A stretch of DNA of 64,000 bases from Adenophora triphylla var. japonica. Taxonomy: Eukaryota; Streptophyta; Magnoliopsida; Asterales; Campanulaceae. The stretch covers positions 62,001 through 126,000 of the forward strand of contig JAFEMH010002562.1 in the NCBI GenBank assembly GCA_022495995.1, read 5' to 3'. Positions within the stretch are counted from its first letter, which is position 1, and each line of letters opens with the position of its first letter. Shown here in pieces: positions 35,694-45,553 of the stretch. The position numbers and the translations under genes were made by a program. Below the pieces are notes generated by a model. That model did no database searches. It worked only from the letters and a program-made list of their open reading frames with translations, and was not told the origin of the DNA.

Positions 35694-36730
35694 GTCCATG
35701 TGGGAAATATAGGCGTAATTCACCGTGTATGGTTGACGGCCGTTGCTCAAAGCATTTTCCGAAGAAATTTGTTGAGTCAACTCAAATAGATGATGAGAGG
35801 TATGCAATTTATAGGCGTAGAGATGATGGGCGGACAATTGTGAAGAATGGAGTCGAATTAGATAATAGACATGTTGTGCCACATAATAGTTATTTGTTAC
35901 TGAAGTACGGGGCTCATTTAAACGTTGAGTGGTGCAACCAATCTAGAGCGATAAAGTATTTGTTCAAGTATGTAAATAAAGGAAATGATCGAGTGACTGC
36001 AACTTTCTACCGGCTATGACGGAGAATAATTCGAAGAAGTTAGTAGATGAAGACAGTTTGTATTATGATTGTAGATATATTTCTTCGTGCGAGGCTGCTT
36101 GGAGAATTTTTGGGTTTGAGATACAGTACAAAGATCCATCAGTTGAGCGTCTTAGTTTTCATCTTTCTAACCAACAGAGTATTATCTTCTCTGATACCGA
36201 CAATATTGAAGTGCTTATGCAAAAGGAGTTAGTAGGTCAAAGTATGTTTTTGGGTTGAATGGAAGCGAATAAAAAATATCCCGAAGCGAAGACGTTAACG
36301 TATGCTGAATTTCCTACAAAATTTGTGTGGAAACCTGATGTCCGAGAATGGTTTCCAAGGAAGAGAGGGTTTTCTATAGGACGAGTCTTTTACGTTCCGC
36401 CTGGCTCTGGTGATATGTATTACTTGAGGTGTTTGTTGAACAAAGTTCAAGGGCCGACATGTTATCGTGATCTTTGTAAAGTGAATGATTTGCAGTTGGA
36501 GAATTTTCGAGATGCATGCTATGAGTTGGGTTTGTTGAATGATGATAGAGAGTATAGTGATGGAATAGTTGAAGCTAGAGAGTTCTCGACAGCGCATTCT
36601 CTAAGAACATTATTTTGCACCCTTTTGTTATCTGCTTCCATGAGCCATCCAGAATTTGTATGGGAAAAGTGCTGGAAAATGTTAGCAGAAGATGTGGTTT
36701 ACAAACAACGGGTAATCTTCAATCATCAAG
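35692..36730 (+). pseudogene. Helitron 1 Rep/helicase, piece 2: Rep tyrosine region
   Basis: Resumes in the duplicated target and reads CMVDGRCSKHFPKKFVE, NSYLLLKYGAHLNVEWC, then IKYLFKYVNKG. That is the YxxxYxxK motif with both catalytic tyrosines. After it come DCRYISSCEAAWRIFGFEI, ANKKYPEAKTLTYAEFPTKF and YYLRCLLNKVQGPTCYRDL. Stops: TGA at 36,016-18 and TGA at 36,256-58, the latter a Trp position judged from Helitron 2. The exon ends at a donor (catcaag|gtttg) at 36,730; its partner acceptor is at 48,994, beyond Helitron 2. Confidence 0.9.
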
Positions 36731-36756
36731 GTTTGTTTCTTCCATATTTATAATTA

Positions 36757-36785
36757 CTAGGATTAAGCCCGTGCTTCGCACGGGG
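36757..36785 (-). promoter_or_regulatory. Helitron 2 3' terminus: hairpin and CTAG
   Basis: Plus-strand text ctaggattaagcccgtgc, ttc, gcacgggg: a stem of about 7 bp (cccgtgc/gcacggg) with a 3-base loop, 7 bp from the CTAG terminus. Such hairpins terminate rolling-circle transposition. Confidence 0.85.
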
Positions 36786-36939
36786 ATTACATTTCCGGTG
36801 ACTTTTGTGTAAAATATATTTAAAGAAGGGCTATTTTATCATTTGTAGATAGTTAAATACCGTATTGTTATTTATATTTGAGAGGGGGATATTATGGATT
36901 GTGTGTAAATTATGAGGGGCCTAATTGAAACTACGAAGA

Positions 36940-37226
36940 TCGTTAGGTGGCGCCTCCGCAAGCGATGAGTTGGCTCTCATATTGTCTTCTCAGGTGACGT
37001 CGATGAGCCGCCTAGACCTTCCTCTACTCTACATTGTCAGCCTGAAATTGGGTGGAATTAATTCTCCTCACAGCGCAATGATGGCCGCTTTTAATCAATC
37101 GCTTGTGGAGGTTTGTTTTTCTTCATTTTTAGCAATTTTTTCTTTTTTGCAGAAGATAAATTGGAAAGCGGCATTTAATTTGTGTAACCATCACGGCGAT
37201 TCAAACACAACTGATGGAATTGAACA
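36940..37226 (+). other. Two exon-like segments upstream of the 226-codon ORF
   Basis: Segment 1 ends at a donor (gtggag|gtttgt, about 37,110). Segment 2 runs from an acceptor (ttgcag, 37,153) to a donor (gaacag|gtatca, 37,226). Both are open in one frame and could join a third exon beginning caaatggcc (37,517). They read LALILSSQVTSMSRLDLPLL and INWKAAFNLCNHHGDSNTTD. No family recognised. They may instead be 5' UTR. Confidence 0.4.
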
Positions 37227-37519
37227 GGTATCATGACTATCTTCCCATTATGTTATTCATTTTGTAGAAATGTTTATTATTATGACTTGATTTGATGACT
37301 TAGGTTGTAGTTTAAAATCAGGGTTTCTATGTGTTAATTATAGAATATGGAGAGATTTAAATTTGTCAGTTAACAGTCATGTCTATTAAATAAATGGTGT
37401 CTTTTGGGTTGATTTATCAACTTATTCTCATTCTTCAGCGGTTATAAGTAACTGGTATGTTCTTATTGTTGTTCTTAAACGGGAAAGAACTATTTTCTCA
37501 ATCACTCTAGTCTTAGCAA

Positions 37520-38200
37520 ATGGCCTCTCTTCCTGCTCCTCAGATGAATCTAGCTGCTAATCCACAGCTTCATCTTCTAAGTTCAAACACTATTGTCTTC
37601 CGCACTCCTAACATTTATAGTGAGGTTCTTAAATATGTTGTAGTTGATAGGAAGGCTGATGAAGTTAGGTTTGTGCTTCGTAGATCTTCTAATCAGATGT
37701 TTGAGAGGTTGGAGATTTTTAGTGTGGCTGATAATTTCTCTAATCAACTTGTTGATGATGAAGGGGGAAATGGGCCATTATCTTTCATGTTCATATCTGA
37801 TGAGCATGCGAGTGCTGAAGACATGACTACGAAGTTCAATACTTATGTCCATTTTCTGCGTCCTGATGTTGCCATACTGAGTGTAGGTTTTGGAAGGTCT
37901 ACCATTTTCGACTTGTTATTGGGTTATTATGATGAATTTCGCATGATGGAGTTAAGGGGAGGGGGCAATGAGATGATTTTATACTTTTTTTTCAAGAGTG
38001 AAAAAAATTCAGTGAATGGAATTAATGATCGGGTTGTGAGTTTTGTAGAAGTTAATCGGCTGGTTCCGGAACCAACGATAGCTGTGAGTCCTCTGGTCGA
38101 TGGAGATGCTGTTGTTGATGCAGCGCCGGTAGTTCCAAGTCATAATCTGTCAAATGGTTATTCCAACGGTTTGTCAAATGGTTATTCCAATGGTTTTTAG
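37520..38200 (+). CDS. Unrecognised 226-aa protein carried in Helitron 2 (antisense to the Helitron genes)
   Basis: An intact ORF, ATG to TAG, just after a splice-acceptor-like tctagtcttag. The N-terminal half alternates hydrophobic and charged residues (SEVLKYVVVDRKADEVRFVL, RLEIFSVADNFSNQLVDD). The middle has HFLRPDVAILSVGFGRSTIF and a GGGNEMILYFFFKS strand-like end. The C-terminus has a short repeat, SNGYSNG then LSNGYSNGF. There is no signal peptide or transmembrane helix. It lies on the plus strand in a minus-strand Helitron, next to the 3' terminus, as captured host genes often do. I do not recognise the family. The lack of stops in otherwise decayed surroundings suggests recent capture or selection. 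Confidence 0.6.
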   Translation: MASLPAPQMNLAANPQLHLLSSNTIVFRTPNIYSEVLKYVVVDRKADEVRFVLRRSSNQMFERLEIFSVADNFSNQLVDDEGGNGPLSFMFISDEHASAEDMTTKFNTYVHFLRPDVAILSVGFGRSTIFDLLLGYYDEFRMMELRGGGNEMILYFFFKSEKNSVNGINDRVVSFVEVNRLVPEPTIAVSPLVDGDAVVDAAPVVPSHNLSNGYSNGLSNGYSNGF

Positions 38201-38982
38201 ATGTAGGTGGCTAGGAGGTTGTTTCCTTTTCTTTTTTTGTTTTTTTTGTTTTCAAAAGTTTTAGTGGTTGGAGGGGATGGATATGGTGATTATGTTTTTG
38301 TTTCTAAAGGGTAGAGCATGTTGTTTAGGGTGGGGGTCCAAAGAGGTTATCAAACTTGTTCGCAATTTGATATTTTGGGGGGTTTTTAGCATGTTTAATG
38401 TAATGCAAATATGTTTAGAATATTATGTTTGATGGTTACATGCTTGAATATGCGTAAATTTCCTTTTCTTTTCTTGGCAATTAGTCTTTTACTGATTCTT
38501 TTTTTTATCTGTTATAAAGTATACGTACGTGAATGAACAGAATTAAGATGAAAAGATTAACATTAAGTAAGAAACATAATCGAACTAAGTTCAAAATTAA
38601 AATACAAAATTTAGAATATAATGATTATCTAAAGTAAATTGTAAAGTTGGATAGATAGAAATAGCAACACATAACGTCACCTTCTACGGGTCTTACACTA
38701 TCCTTAGCATGTCATGGTAAGATAATTTTTTGCAAATGACGATGGCAGGACGGAGACAATAGGAGATACGGAGATAAAATTTGTGAAGGAACATAAAAAA
38801 AATAACCCTCATTTGGCAGTAAAAGTAACTTCCTTTTGATTCAATAACATTACATGTTTCATACGTATGAAACGAATAAGGTTCAGAATACTCAAATAAT
38901 TATTATAAATTATTTGTATTGCCAATAATGTTTAAGACATATAAATTGCATTGTTAAACAGACATTTGATAGCTGAAAATTA
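38201..38982. other. Spacer between the 226-codon ORF and the Helitron 2 RepHel gene
   Basis: T-rich 3' flank (ttttttgttttttttg), then AT-rich DNA. Nothing else recognised. Confidence 0.5.
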
Positions 38983-41686
38983 TTAATAACATAATTTATC
39001 AAATATATCTTTGTACACAGCATTCTTAGTCCAACCTTTGTACTCACCATCTGTTTCTAAGCAGAGAATTTTCAGTCCATCTGGTGTCTTCACCCTAGAA
39101 ACAGCGACATACAATTGTTCATGACTAAACACTGGTTGGGGCAAATACAAACCAACATTTCCCAATGTTTGTCCTTGACTCTTGTTTATCGTCATTGCAT
39201 AACAAAGTCTAACAGGAAATTGTCTCCTTCTTAAGACAAAGGGAAGTTTTCCTTCTGCGGATGTTAATGTAATCCTAGGAATTAAGACTTTATCCCCAAT
39301 ATTTGATCCAGAAATGATGGTAGCTTCAATAACTCTTTTACCTAGTTGCTTCACAATAAGTCTCGTGCCATTGCAAAGACCTTGACTTGGGCTGACATTT
39401 CGAAGCAACATAATAGGTATTCCAATCTTAAGCCGCAGAGTATGATTAGGTATACCGGTGAACTTTAAGCTATTAAGGAATTCAACAGGATACAACATTT
39501 CATGATTCAAAGTGCTTTCAGCTGACATGTCAATTGTGTCATAACTAAGGTATTCTTTCATCTCAGAATCCACCAAATCCATAATGTATGAGTTTATTTC
39601 GTCCATGACCTCATTCCTTGGAGTTAAAATGGCTCTGTTTTTCAAGTAATCGAGGTCAAATTTCCTACATCCAAAATCTGGATAAGTGGAATTGAATATA
39701 TCCTCAATTGGTTTTTCGGTAGGATCTAAAAGTATTTCTTTTGGTATTTTTACCCATTCCGCTTCGTCAGCATCTCCTCTTGTTCTTGCCTTTTCTTGAC
39801 CATCTCCTATTCTAAGAATCCATTGTGAAAAATCCTCCAAACTTAAATTATTCTCATTTCCTGGAATGAGAATATAATTCACAACTAATTCATAAGTCGG
39901 AACTGTTCAATCGCATATTTTGTTTCAGAGCATATAATTCACAACTAATCCATAAGTAGGAACTGTTCAATGAAGATATGACAATGTCGCCTCGGCTACC
40001 ACCTGGAATGACTGGAAAGATTTGTCTGAAATCGCCACCCAAAAGAACCACTTTACCCCCAAATGGCCTTTCAATGTCAAAAGTTGGAGTATCTCTCAAA
40101 ATATCTTTAAGCGTCCTATCTACAGCTTCAAAAGCATATTTTGAATCCATTGGTGCTTCATCCCAGATTATTAATTCCGTCTTTTGAATCAGCTCCGCAA
40201 GCTGTGAGCCCTGCTTTATTGGACATGTAGAATTTTCATCAATATGTAAGGGAATTCTGAATCTGCTATGTGTCGTTCGACCTCCTGGTAGCAGTAAAGA
40301 TGCTATTCCTGTTGATTATATTTAAACTATCAAGAAACTATAGTAAAAGAAAGAGTGGAAAAGAAACAGACCAAGTGAATTTATTAAATTAATTTTAAAA
40401 AAAAATTAGTCTATATTTTTTTACCTGAAGAAGCAACAGCAAGAACAATTTTTCCTTCAGACCTCAACCTGTTTATGACAGCTGTATACAAATATATTTT
40501 TCCCGTACCTCCGTAACCATAGAGGAAAAAAAGCTTTGATTCTCGTTGAGTTATGATATACAATATCTTGTTCTGCATTGAGTGAATTCTTCAAAATCTC
40601 ATGTTCTTCACATAAGGCCCGTACATCGTAATTTTGTTCTTCCATGATGAGCCTGTTCTTCAGCTAATCCAATAACCGTTTGTCTGGCAATGGCATGCCC
40701 TGTATGTCTTATAGAGATCTTCCATTTTTCAACAAAACTTTTTGCAACTCTGCAAGTGTCAAGTTTTTCAATTCAGCCTCGCTTAGTACTAAAGTAGGCA
40801 GTCGTAATATCTTTCTCCTCCTTCGCAAAATATCGTCACTGATTTTGTGCCAATTATATTCCCAAAAATGTCCTGCATCTGATACATCACAGAAGATTAT
40901 AATTGTTACGAATAAATCCCTAAGTTGCGAAGCACTGGCCCAATGATTAGCTTCGTCAATTGCCTCATGCCATTCCCCATCATCTTCCAAAAGTCCACGT
41001 GCTTAACATGCCATTTTCATGGTTGGGTGCACTACACCTTCCACTATTCTAATGTCTTCATAATTCTCACACCCTTTAACAATATTTAAAAGCAATCTCA
41101 AATAGTACCTTTCACCTGAACTTGGGTGTGCGTACATTAGACGGCCTATAGTCTTTCCAGACTCTCACCTTTTCCACATTAAAGTCCCCTTTTTCCACAC
41201 ATATTTTGTTGGGAACTCAGCGTATGTTAAAAACCTTGCCCTTGGATCAACTTTATTCATTTCCATCCATTCTGTAAACATTGTTGTCTTTGCTTTTTCG
41301 GTGTTAATAACTCTAGGCAGAGGGTCATCGTCATTGAAAATTAATAGCTGCTCATTTTCCAAATGATAGCATAATCTTTCAACTGTCGGTCTCCTATAAT
41401 GGATAGGAAACTCATAAATTCTCCATACAGCTTCACATGCTGAGATATACCGACAGTCGAGAAAGGTCTTGATTTCGTCATTTCCATCTGAATTTGTGGA
41501 TGATGTTGATCCCTCGAAATCATATGAGCTCGAAATAACAATTGTGCTCCTATCGGGACCTTTGGTGATATATTTGAAAAGATATTTAATTGCCTTTGAC
41601 TTATTGCATGCTTCAACATTTATATGGCTTTGGTATTTCACCAATAAGTATCTATTATAGGCAGCAACATACCTGTTGTCAAGCAT
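38983..41686 (-). pseudogene. Helitron 2 Rep/helicase, C-terminal half: Rep tyrosines and SF1 helicase
   Basis: Reading right to left: NRYLLVKYQSHINVEACNKS, then IKYLFKYITKG (YxxxYxxK intact). The end of the exon has stops near 41,163 and 41,004. Next comes LVLSEAELKNLTLAELQKVL. The helicase Walker A reads GYGGTGKIYLY, with Ile instead of the usual Thr/Ser after Lys, and a 1-bp frameshift lies just before it (about 40,585). After an intron (40,316-40,425): [33 protein letters not shown] (Walker B), [20 protein letters not shown]. The last exon (38,983-39,882) is intact: GIPIMLLRNVSPSQGLCNGT, CYAMTINKSQGQTL, EQLYVAVSRVKT. A decayed Pif1-like Helitron helicase. Confidence 0.9.
39871..39970. repeat. 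60-bp tandem duplication in the Helitron 2 helicase
   Basis: tataattcacaactaat...aagt.ggaactgttcaa occurs at 39,873-39,910 and again at 39,933-39,970. The second copy adds residues to the helicase just before the last exon and disrupts its frame. Confidence 0.88.
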
Positions 41687-41878
41687 TATGCCATTTTTGT
41701 CAACTGTAACACATGTATCCCTTCTCCTATAAATCGAGTAGCCATTCTCATCAATTGTTGTCTGATTTTGAAATGATTTGGGAAATTTTTTGGAACAAAC
41801 CCCTGAAACATTTGAATAATTGAATTGAATTTGAAGTTAATTAAATATATAATATGACATTTCTGTTAAAAAAATAGA

Positions 41879-42110
41879 CTAACCATCAATCATGCAGGGT
41901 GAGTATGGATTAGCACTCCCACATGGGCCCTGCAACATGAACTGTTTAACTGCATCATAACCCACTGGATCCGCCAAAGGATCAGGTATTTCTGCTGAAA
42001 TCATTGTATCTAGCAATTCTGGTGATGTTAGTTTGGCTGCGTTATTCACCCAAAAAATGATGTGTGCATATGGCAATCCTCGTTTTTGAAATTCAATTGT
42101 GTATAACACT
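41879..42110 (-). pseudogene. Helitron 2 Rep, HUH exon with lost histidine
   Basis: The exon reads YTIEFQKRGLPYAHIIFWV, then AEIPDPLADPVGYDAVKQFM and GPCGSANPYSPCMIDG. The HUH motif is YAH instead of HAH: the first metal-binding His codon CAT is TAT, a C-to-T change. Helitron 1 has HAH at the same place. This single change should abolish nuclease activity. Confidence 0.92.
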
Positions 42111-42179
42111 GAAAAAAAAATCAACATTAAATTGCAATCATTACTTTGTAAACTCACACATATTAAAAATAAAGAGTCT

Positions 42180-43523
42180 TATACATGCTTCTACTTTGCC
42201 AAATATTTCATTTTCGAGGATATCATGAATCATTTCTTCCAATTTTAACTTGAAAACTCTGGATTCTATGTCTGGCCTGTTTTCAGCTTTTTGACCACCA
42301 CATTGACTCATGAGATCTGTTATCTCTTTCCAATTTGGATTTGCTGTGAATGTGATGAAATAATCTGGATTTCCATAAACCCGACATATTGACATTGCAT
42401 CCTGATAATTTTGAACCATATACCGTGGACTTCCCGTAAATGAGGCAGGCAAAATAGTTCGCATTCCAACATTCTTTGAGTCTGAATCTCCTTTTTGCAC
42501 TGCATCATATACATTTCTGTATAGTTCTGTTCGCAAATTTTCCTGTTTATTTCTCAAAAAGCGAAGTCTTTCTTGTTCAATTTGAGTATAACAATCAACA
42601 ATGTATTGTTGATAAAGTCGCCCTCCATACTGTAAAGTCTGGCCCTGATTATTCCTCTGCTGCAATACATAGGCATAGTACTCTCTTGCCGTTACATTTT
42701 TTCGCTTTGTCTTTCTCTGACCATTATTTCGAATATAAGGAATCTCTAAATGAAAGCCATCTTCGCCGTATGGAAAGAGAATGGGATATTGAAATGCCAT
42801 GAATAGTGGATGAAGATCACTAATTCTTCGTAAGACACCATCTGTACTTTGAATGATTAGGTCTCTTTCTCCATTCGTGTTTGCCATATCCCCGACTATT
42901 AACATGGCTATTTCGGACGCGGTTGGGGCTGAATATTGTCGTGGTTTATTTGCTCTTCTCTTGACCAATTTTATGGTGAAATTTCTCGCATTTTCTTCTC
43001 TATATAAATCTCTAGATGTTCTAAAAGCTTTAACTAATTCATTGTGAGTATTCAACATCTCAATTAACTGCTGAATAACTTCAGAAGACAATCCCTCATT
43101 GCATTCTCCATGATTCACAGCATTTACTCGGTTCTGTACTTCATTTTCTGTATCATAAACATATAGCTGAAGAAAACTCGGTGATTTACCTTCTTGAGGC
43201 AACATAGACCCTATCCGATGATAATTTTGGCCGCTTATCTTGTAAACATAAACAGAACCATTTTTATTCAATGATGTTTCAACTTTAGCCCCCATAGATG
43301 TCATCGCGAACGTGGAGTTATATGCTCGGATATTCTCGGCAAATTTGCTTGAGACTAATCCCAAATCTCCATAAAATAATGATCGTAAGGGCTCAGGTGG
43401 TTCACGCCGAGGAGGAATTTTACCATTTCTGCAACATAGACCATACACAGGATATGTTTTTCTTGAATTCTTTTTCACACGTTCGCGTCCCCAGAAAATA
43501 GCACGGCAATATTTGCAATTAAA
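42180..43523 (-). CDS. Helitron 2 Rep/helicase, N-terminal half (part of the decayed RepHel gene)
   Basis: A long intact exon starting after an acceptor (actgccttag) at 43,523. It has the zinc finger CKYCRAIFWGRERVKKN followed by LCCRNGKIPPRREPPEPL. Then NYHRIGSMLPQEGKSPSFLQ, LYVYDTENEVQNRV, FQYPILFPYGEDGFHLEIP, REYYAYVLQQRNNQGQTLQY, FTGSPRYMVQNYQDAMSICR and FITFTANPNWKEITDLM. It ends with HDILENEIFGKVEAC at a donor. These are the conserved Helitron_like_N blocks. This part has no stops, unlike the downstream exons. Confidence 0.93.
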
Positions 43524-43619
43524 CTAAGGCAGTCCATAGTAAGAAACTTCTGTGGAATGTTTATCTGTAGATAAAATATATCAGGACATAAGGAACTGTA
43601 TATTAAATCCATTTTGATG

Positions 43620-44690
43620 AAATGAAATCCTAACTTTGCTATTTACCTTCAGCAGGCACTCTACATGTAGCACTACGATGCAAAACGTTATCAGGGTTAG
43701 CTATAGGATGATTATCAGTATGTCGCTGAATCGCCCTTCGCTTCTTCCTCTCATTTCTTCTATGTTTTGCGTAGAGTTTTTTCATTTCAGCTATAAAAGT
43801 ATATTAATAATTTTAATTGTTATTTGAATATAGAAATTGCCTCTAGAATTATAAGCAAATAATTTTGAATACCTGACATATTAACACTGTATGTTGTAAA
43901 TTCGCCAACCGAGAAACTCTCTTCAAAGGGAAGTGTCAACTTTCTTTTTTTTGGCAAGTTTTGCAGTTTTGTTTGTTGACTTGATGATCCTGTATAACAT
44001 CAAATTGGAATAAAATTTTTAATAACCTTATCACACTTTCAAACAGGTACAATTACTGAAGTTCGAAGGGAAACGGGGGACGATACGGAATAAACTGAAT
44101 AAAAGTTAATGTTTACGTAAGTAAAACAATCTAATTCTCTTCTTACCCAGTATATGAGTCTCTGGTCCATGACTAATAGATGTTTGCTTATTTTTCATCA
44201 TGATAATCTTTGCTCTTCTATGTGCACGATTTTCTCTTGCATTTTCTTTAGAGATTGTACCTAGAATAATAAAAAATTAATCATCTTTCCATGTGAGACA
44301 GCAACAAAGACTGAAGTTCGAAGAGCAATAATGGAGGCAACGGAACAAACCAAATAAAAGTTACTGACTACGTAAGTAAAACAATCATATTCTTTTATTA
44401 CCTAGTAGATGAACTTCTAGTCCTTGATTCAGAGATATATGCTTATTTTTCTTCATGATAATCTTTGCTTTTCTGTGTACACGATTTGCTCTTGCCTGTT
44501 CTTTAGAAATTGAACCTACAATAATAAAAGAAAAATATCAATAACAAAACCAAATTAATTCAACTTTGAAATATATTTGCAAGTGTTCTTGGTCCTATAT
44601 TAAACCGATTCACCTGGTTCAACAGAGCTCCCAGCAATTTCTTCACAAAGTCTCTTCCTTGTCATTCTTTCAGTTGGTTCTGATCAGAAT
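43620..44690 (-). CDS. Helitron 2 RepHel 5' exons (basic N-terminal region, with an exon duplication)
   Basis: Right to left, short in-frame exons bounded by GT-AG sites: EPTERMTRKRLCEEIAG (about 44,618-44,680); SISKEQARANRVHRKAKIIM... (44,402-44,515); TISKENARENRAHRRAKIIM... (44,147-44,260); QTKLQNLPKKRKLTLPFEES then VGEFTTYSVNMS (about 43,875-43,990); and MKKLYAKHRRNERKKRRAIQ then RHTDNHPIANPDNV (about 43,645-43,790). Very basic, as expected for a nuclear DNA-binding N-terminus. The start codon is uncertain. Confidence 0.65.
44147..44515 (-). repeat. Duplicated 114-bp exon (255-bp tandem segment)
   Basis: Exons 44,147-44,260 and 44,402-44,515 are both 114 bp, in frame, and encode similar peptides (ISKE.AR.NR.HR.AKIIM.KNK). 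Flanking intron text is also shared ('gactgaagttcgaag', 'ctacgtaagtaaaacaatc'). The period is 255 bp. Confidence 0.9.
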
Positions 44691-45553
44691 GAAACAGGAA
44701 AGAGTATCTACCTACTAATTGGAATATGATTTGGAATTCAAAAACTCAATTGCTTTGAGATACATGTACATATAAAGTTAAAAAAGTCAGGGTATATAGA
44801 AAAGGGCATTGTGAACTTAACCATCACATGAATTTAATAATAAATTTGAATACAAAAGGGTTTCACTTCATCTTCAGAATGCATAAGATCCTCCTTATAC
44901 TAAACTCTTTCAACTCAGAACATTCTCCTGCAATAACTTTCTATCTTGACCTTTGATACTTTTCAACTCCCAAATCTATAAGACAATTTTATCCGGCTCA
45001 TTTCCCTTGTTATCCAAATGGAAAGGAGATTTCGATAAGGAAATCCTCTCAAATAAGCAAAGCATACATTTTTCCTTTCTTATTATACAATTCCCCTCGT
45101 CATTTAAAAGTAAATAAATACTTTTGAAAAAAAATTATTCAACAGAGAAAAATCTCAACCAAACGATAATGGCCAATTTATATTCTTATGTCCCTAAAAC
45201 AGTCAATAGCACAGGGGATTCCCTCTTTCTTTTCCTCTCAAATTATCAAACACATTTTTAAAATCCCTTCATATAGCATCAAGCTACTCAGCAAAATAGC
45301 AAAAAAATAATTTTGCACATGAACCAATTTAAAAAGAAAAAAAATATACCAATAAGCATAGACAAAACATGAATTCACTATAGGTAGCTTAACCATTTTT
45401 TTTTAACAAAAACTAATTAACAAAATAACGTAAAACCACTGCATCTGTTCACAAATTAACCAAAAACATATAAAAAATCTTAGCCAAAACACGGCATAAC
45501 TACTTAACAACTAAAGAAAAAAACAGTTTAAAGAAGTCTCGAACATATAATTG
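44691..45553. other. Spacer between the Helitron 2 RepHel and RPA-like genes
   Basis: AT-rich with no ORF of note. It should contain the RepHel promoter (minus strand), but no TATA box is convincing. Confidence 0.45.
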
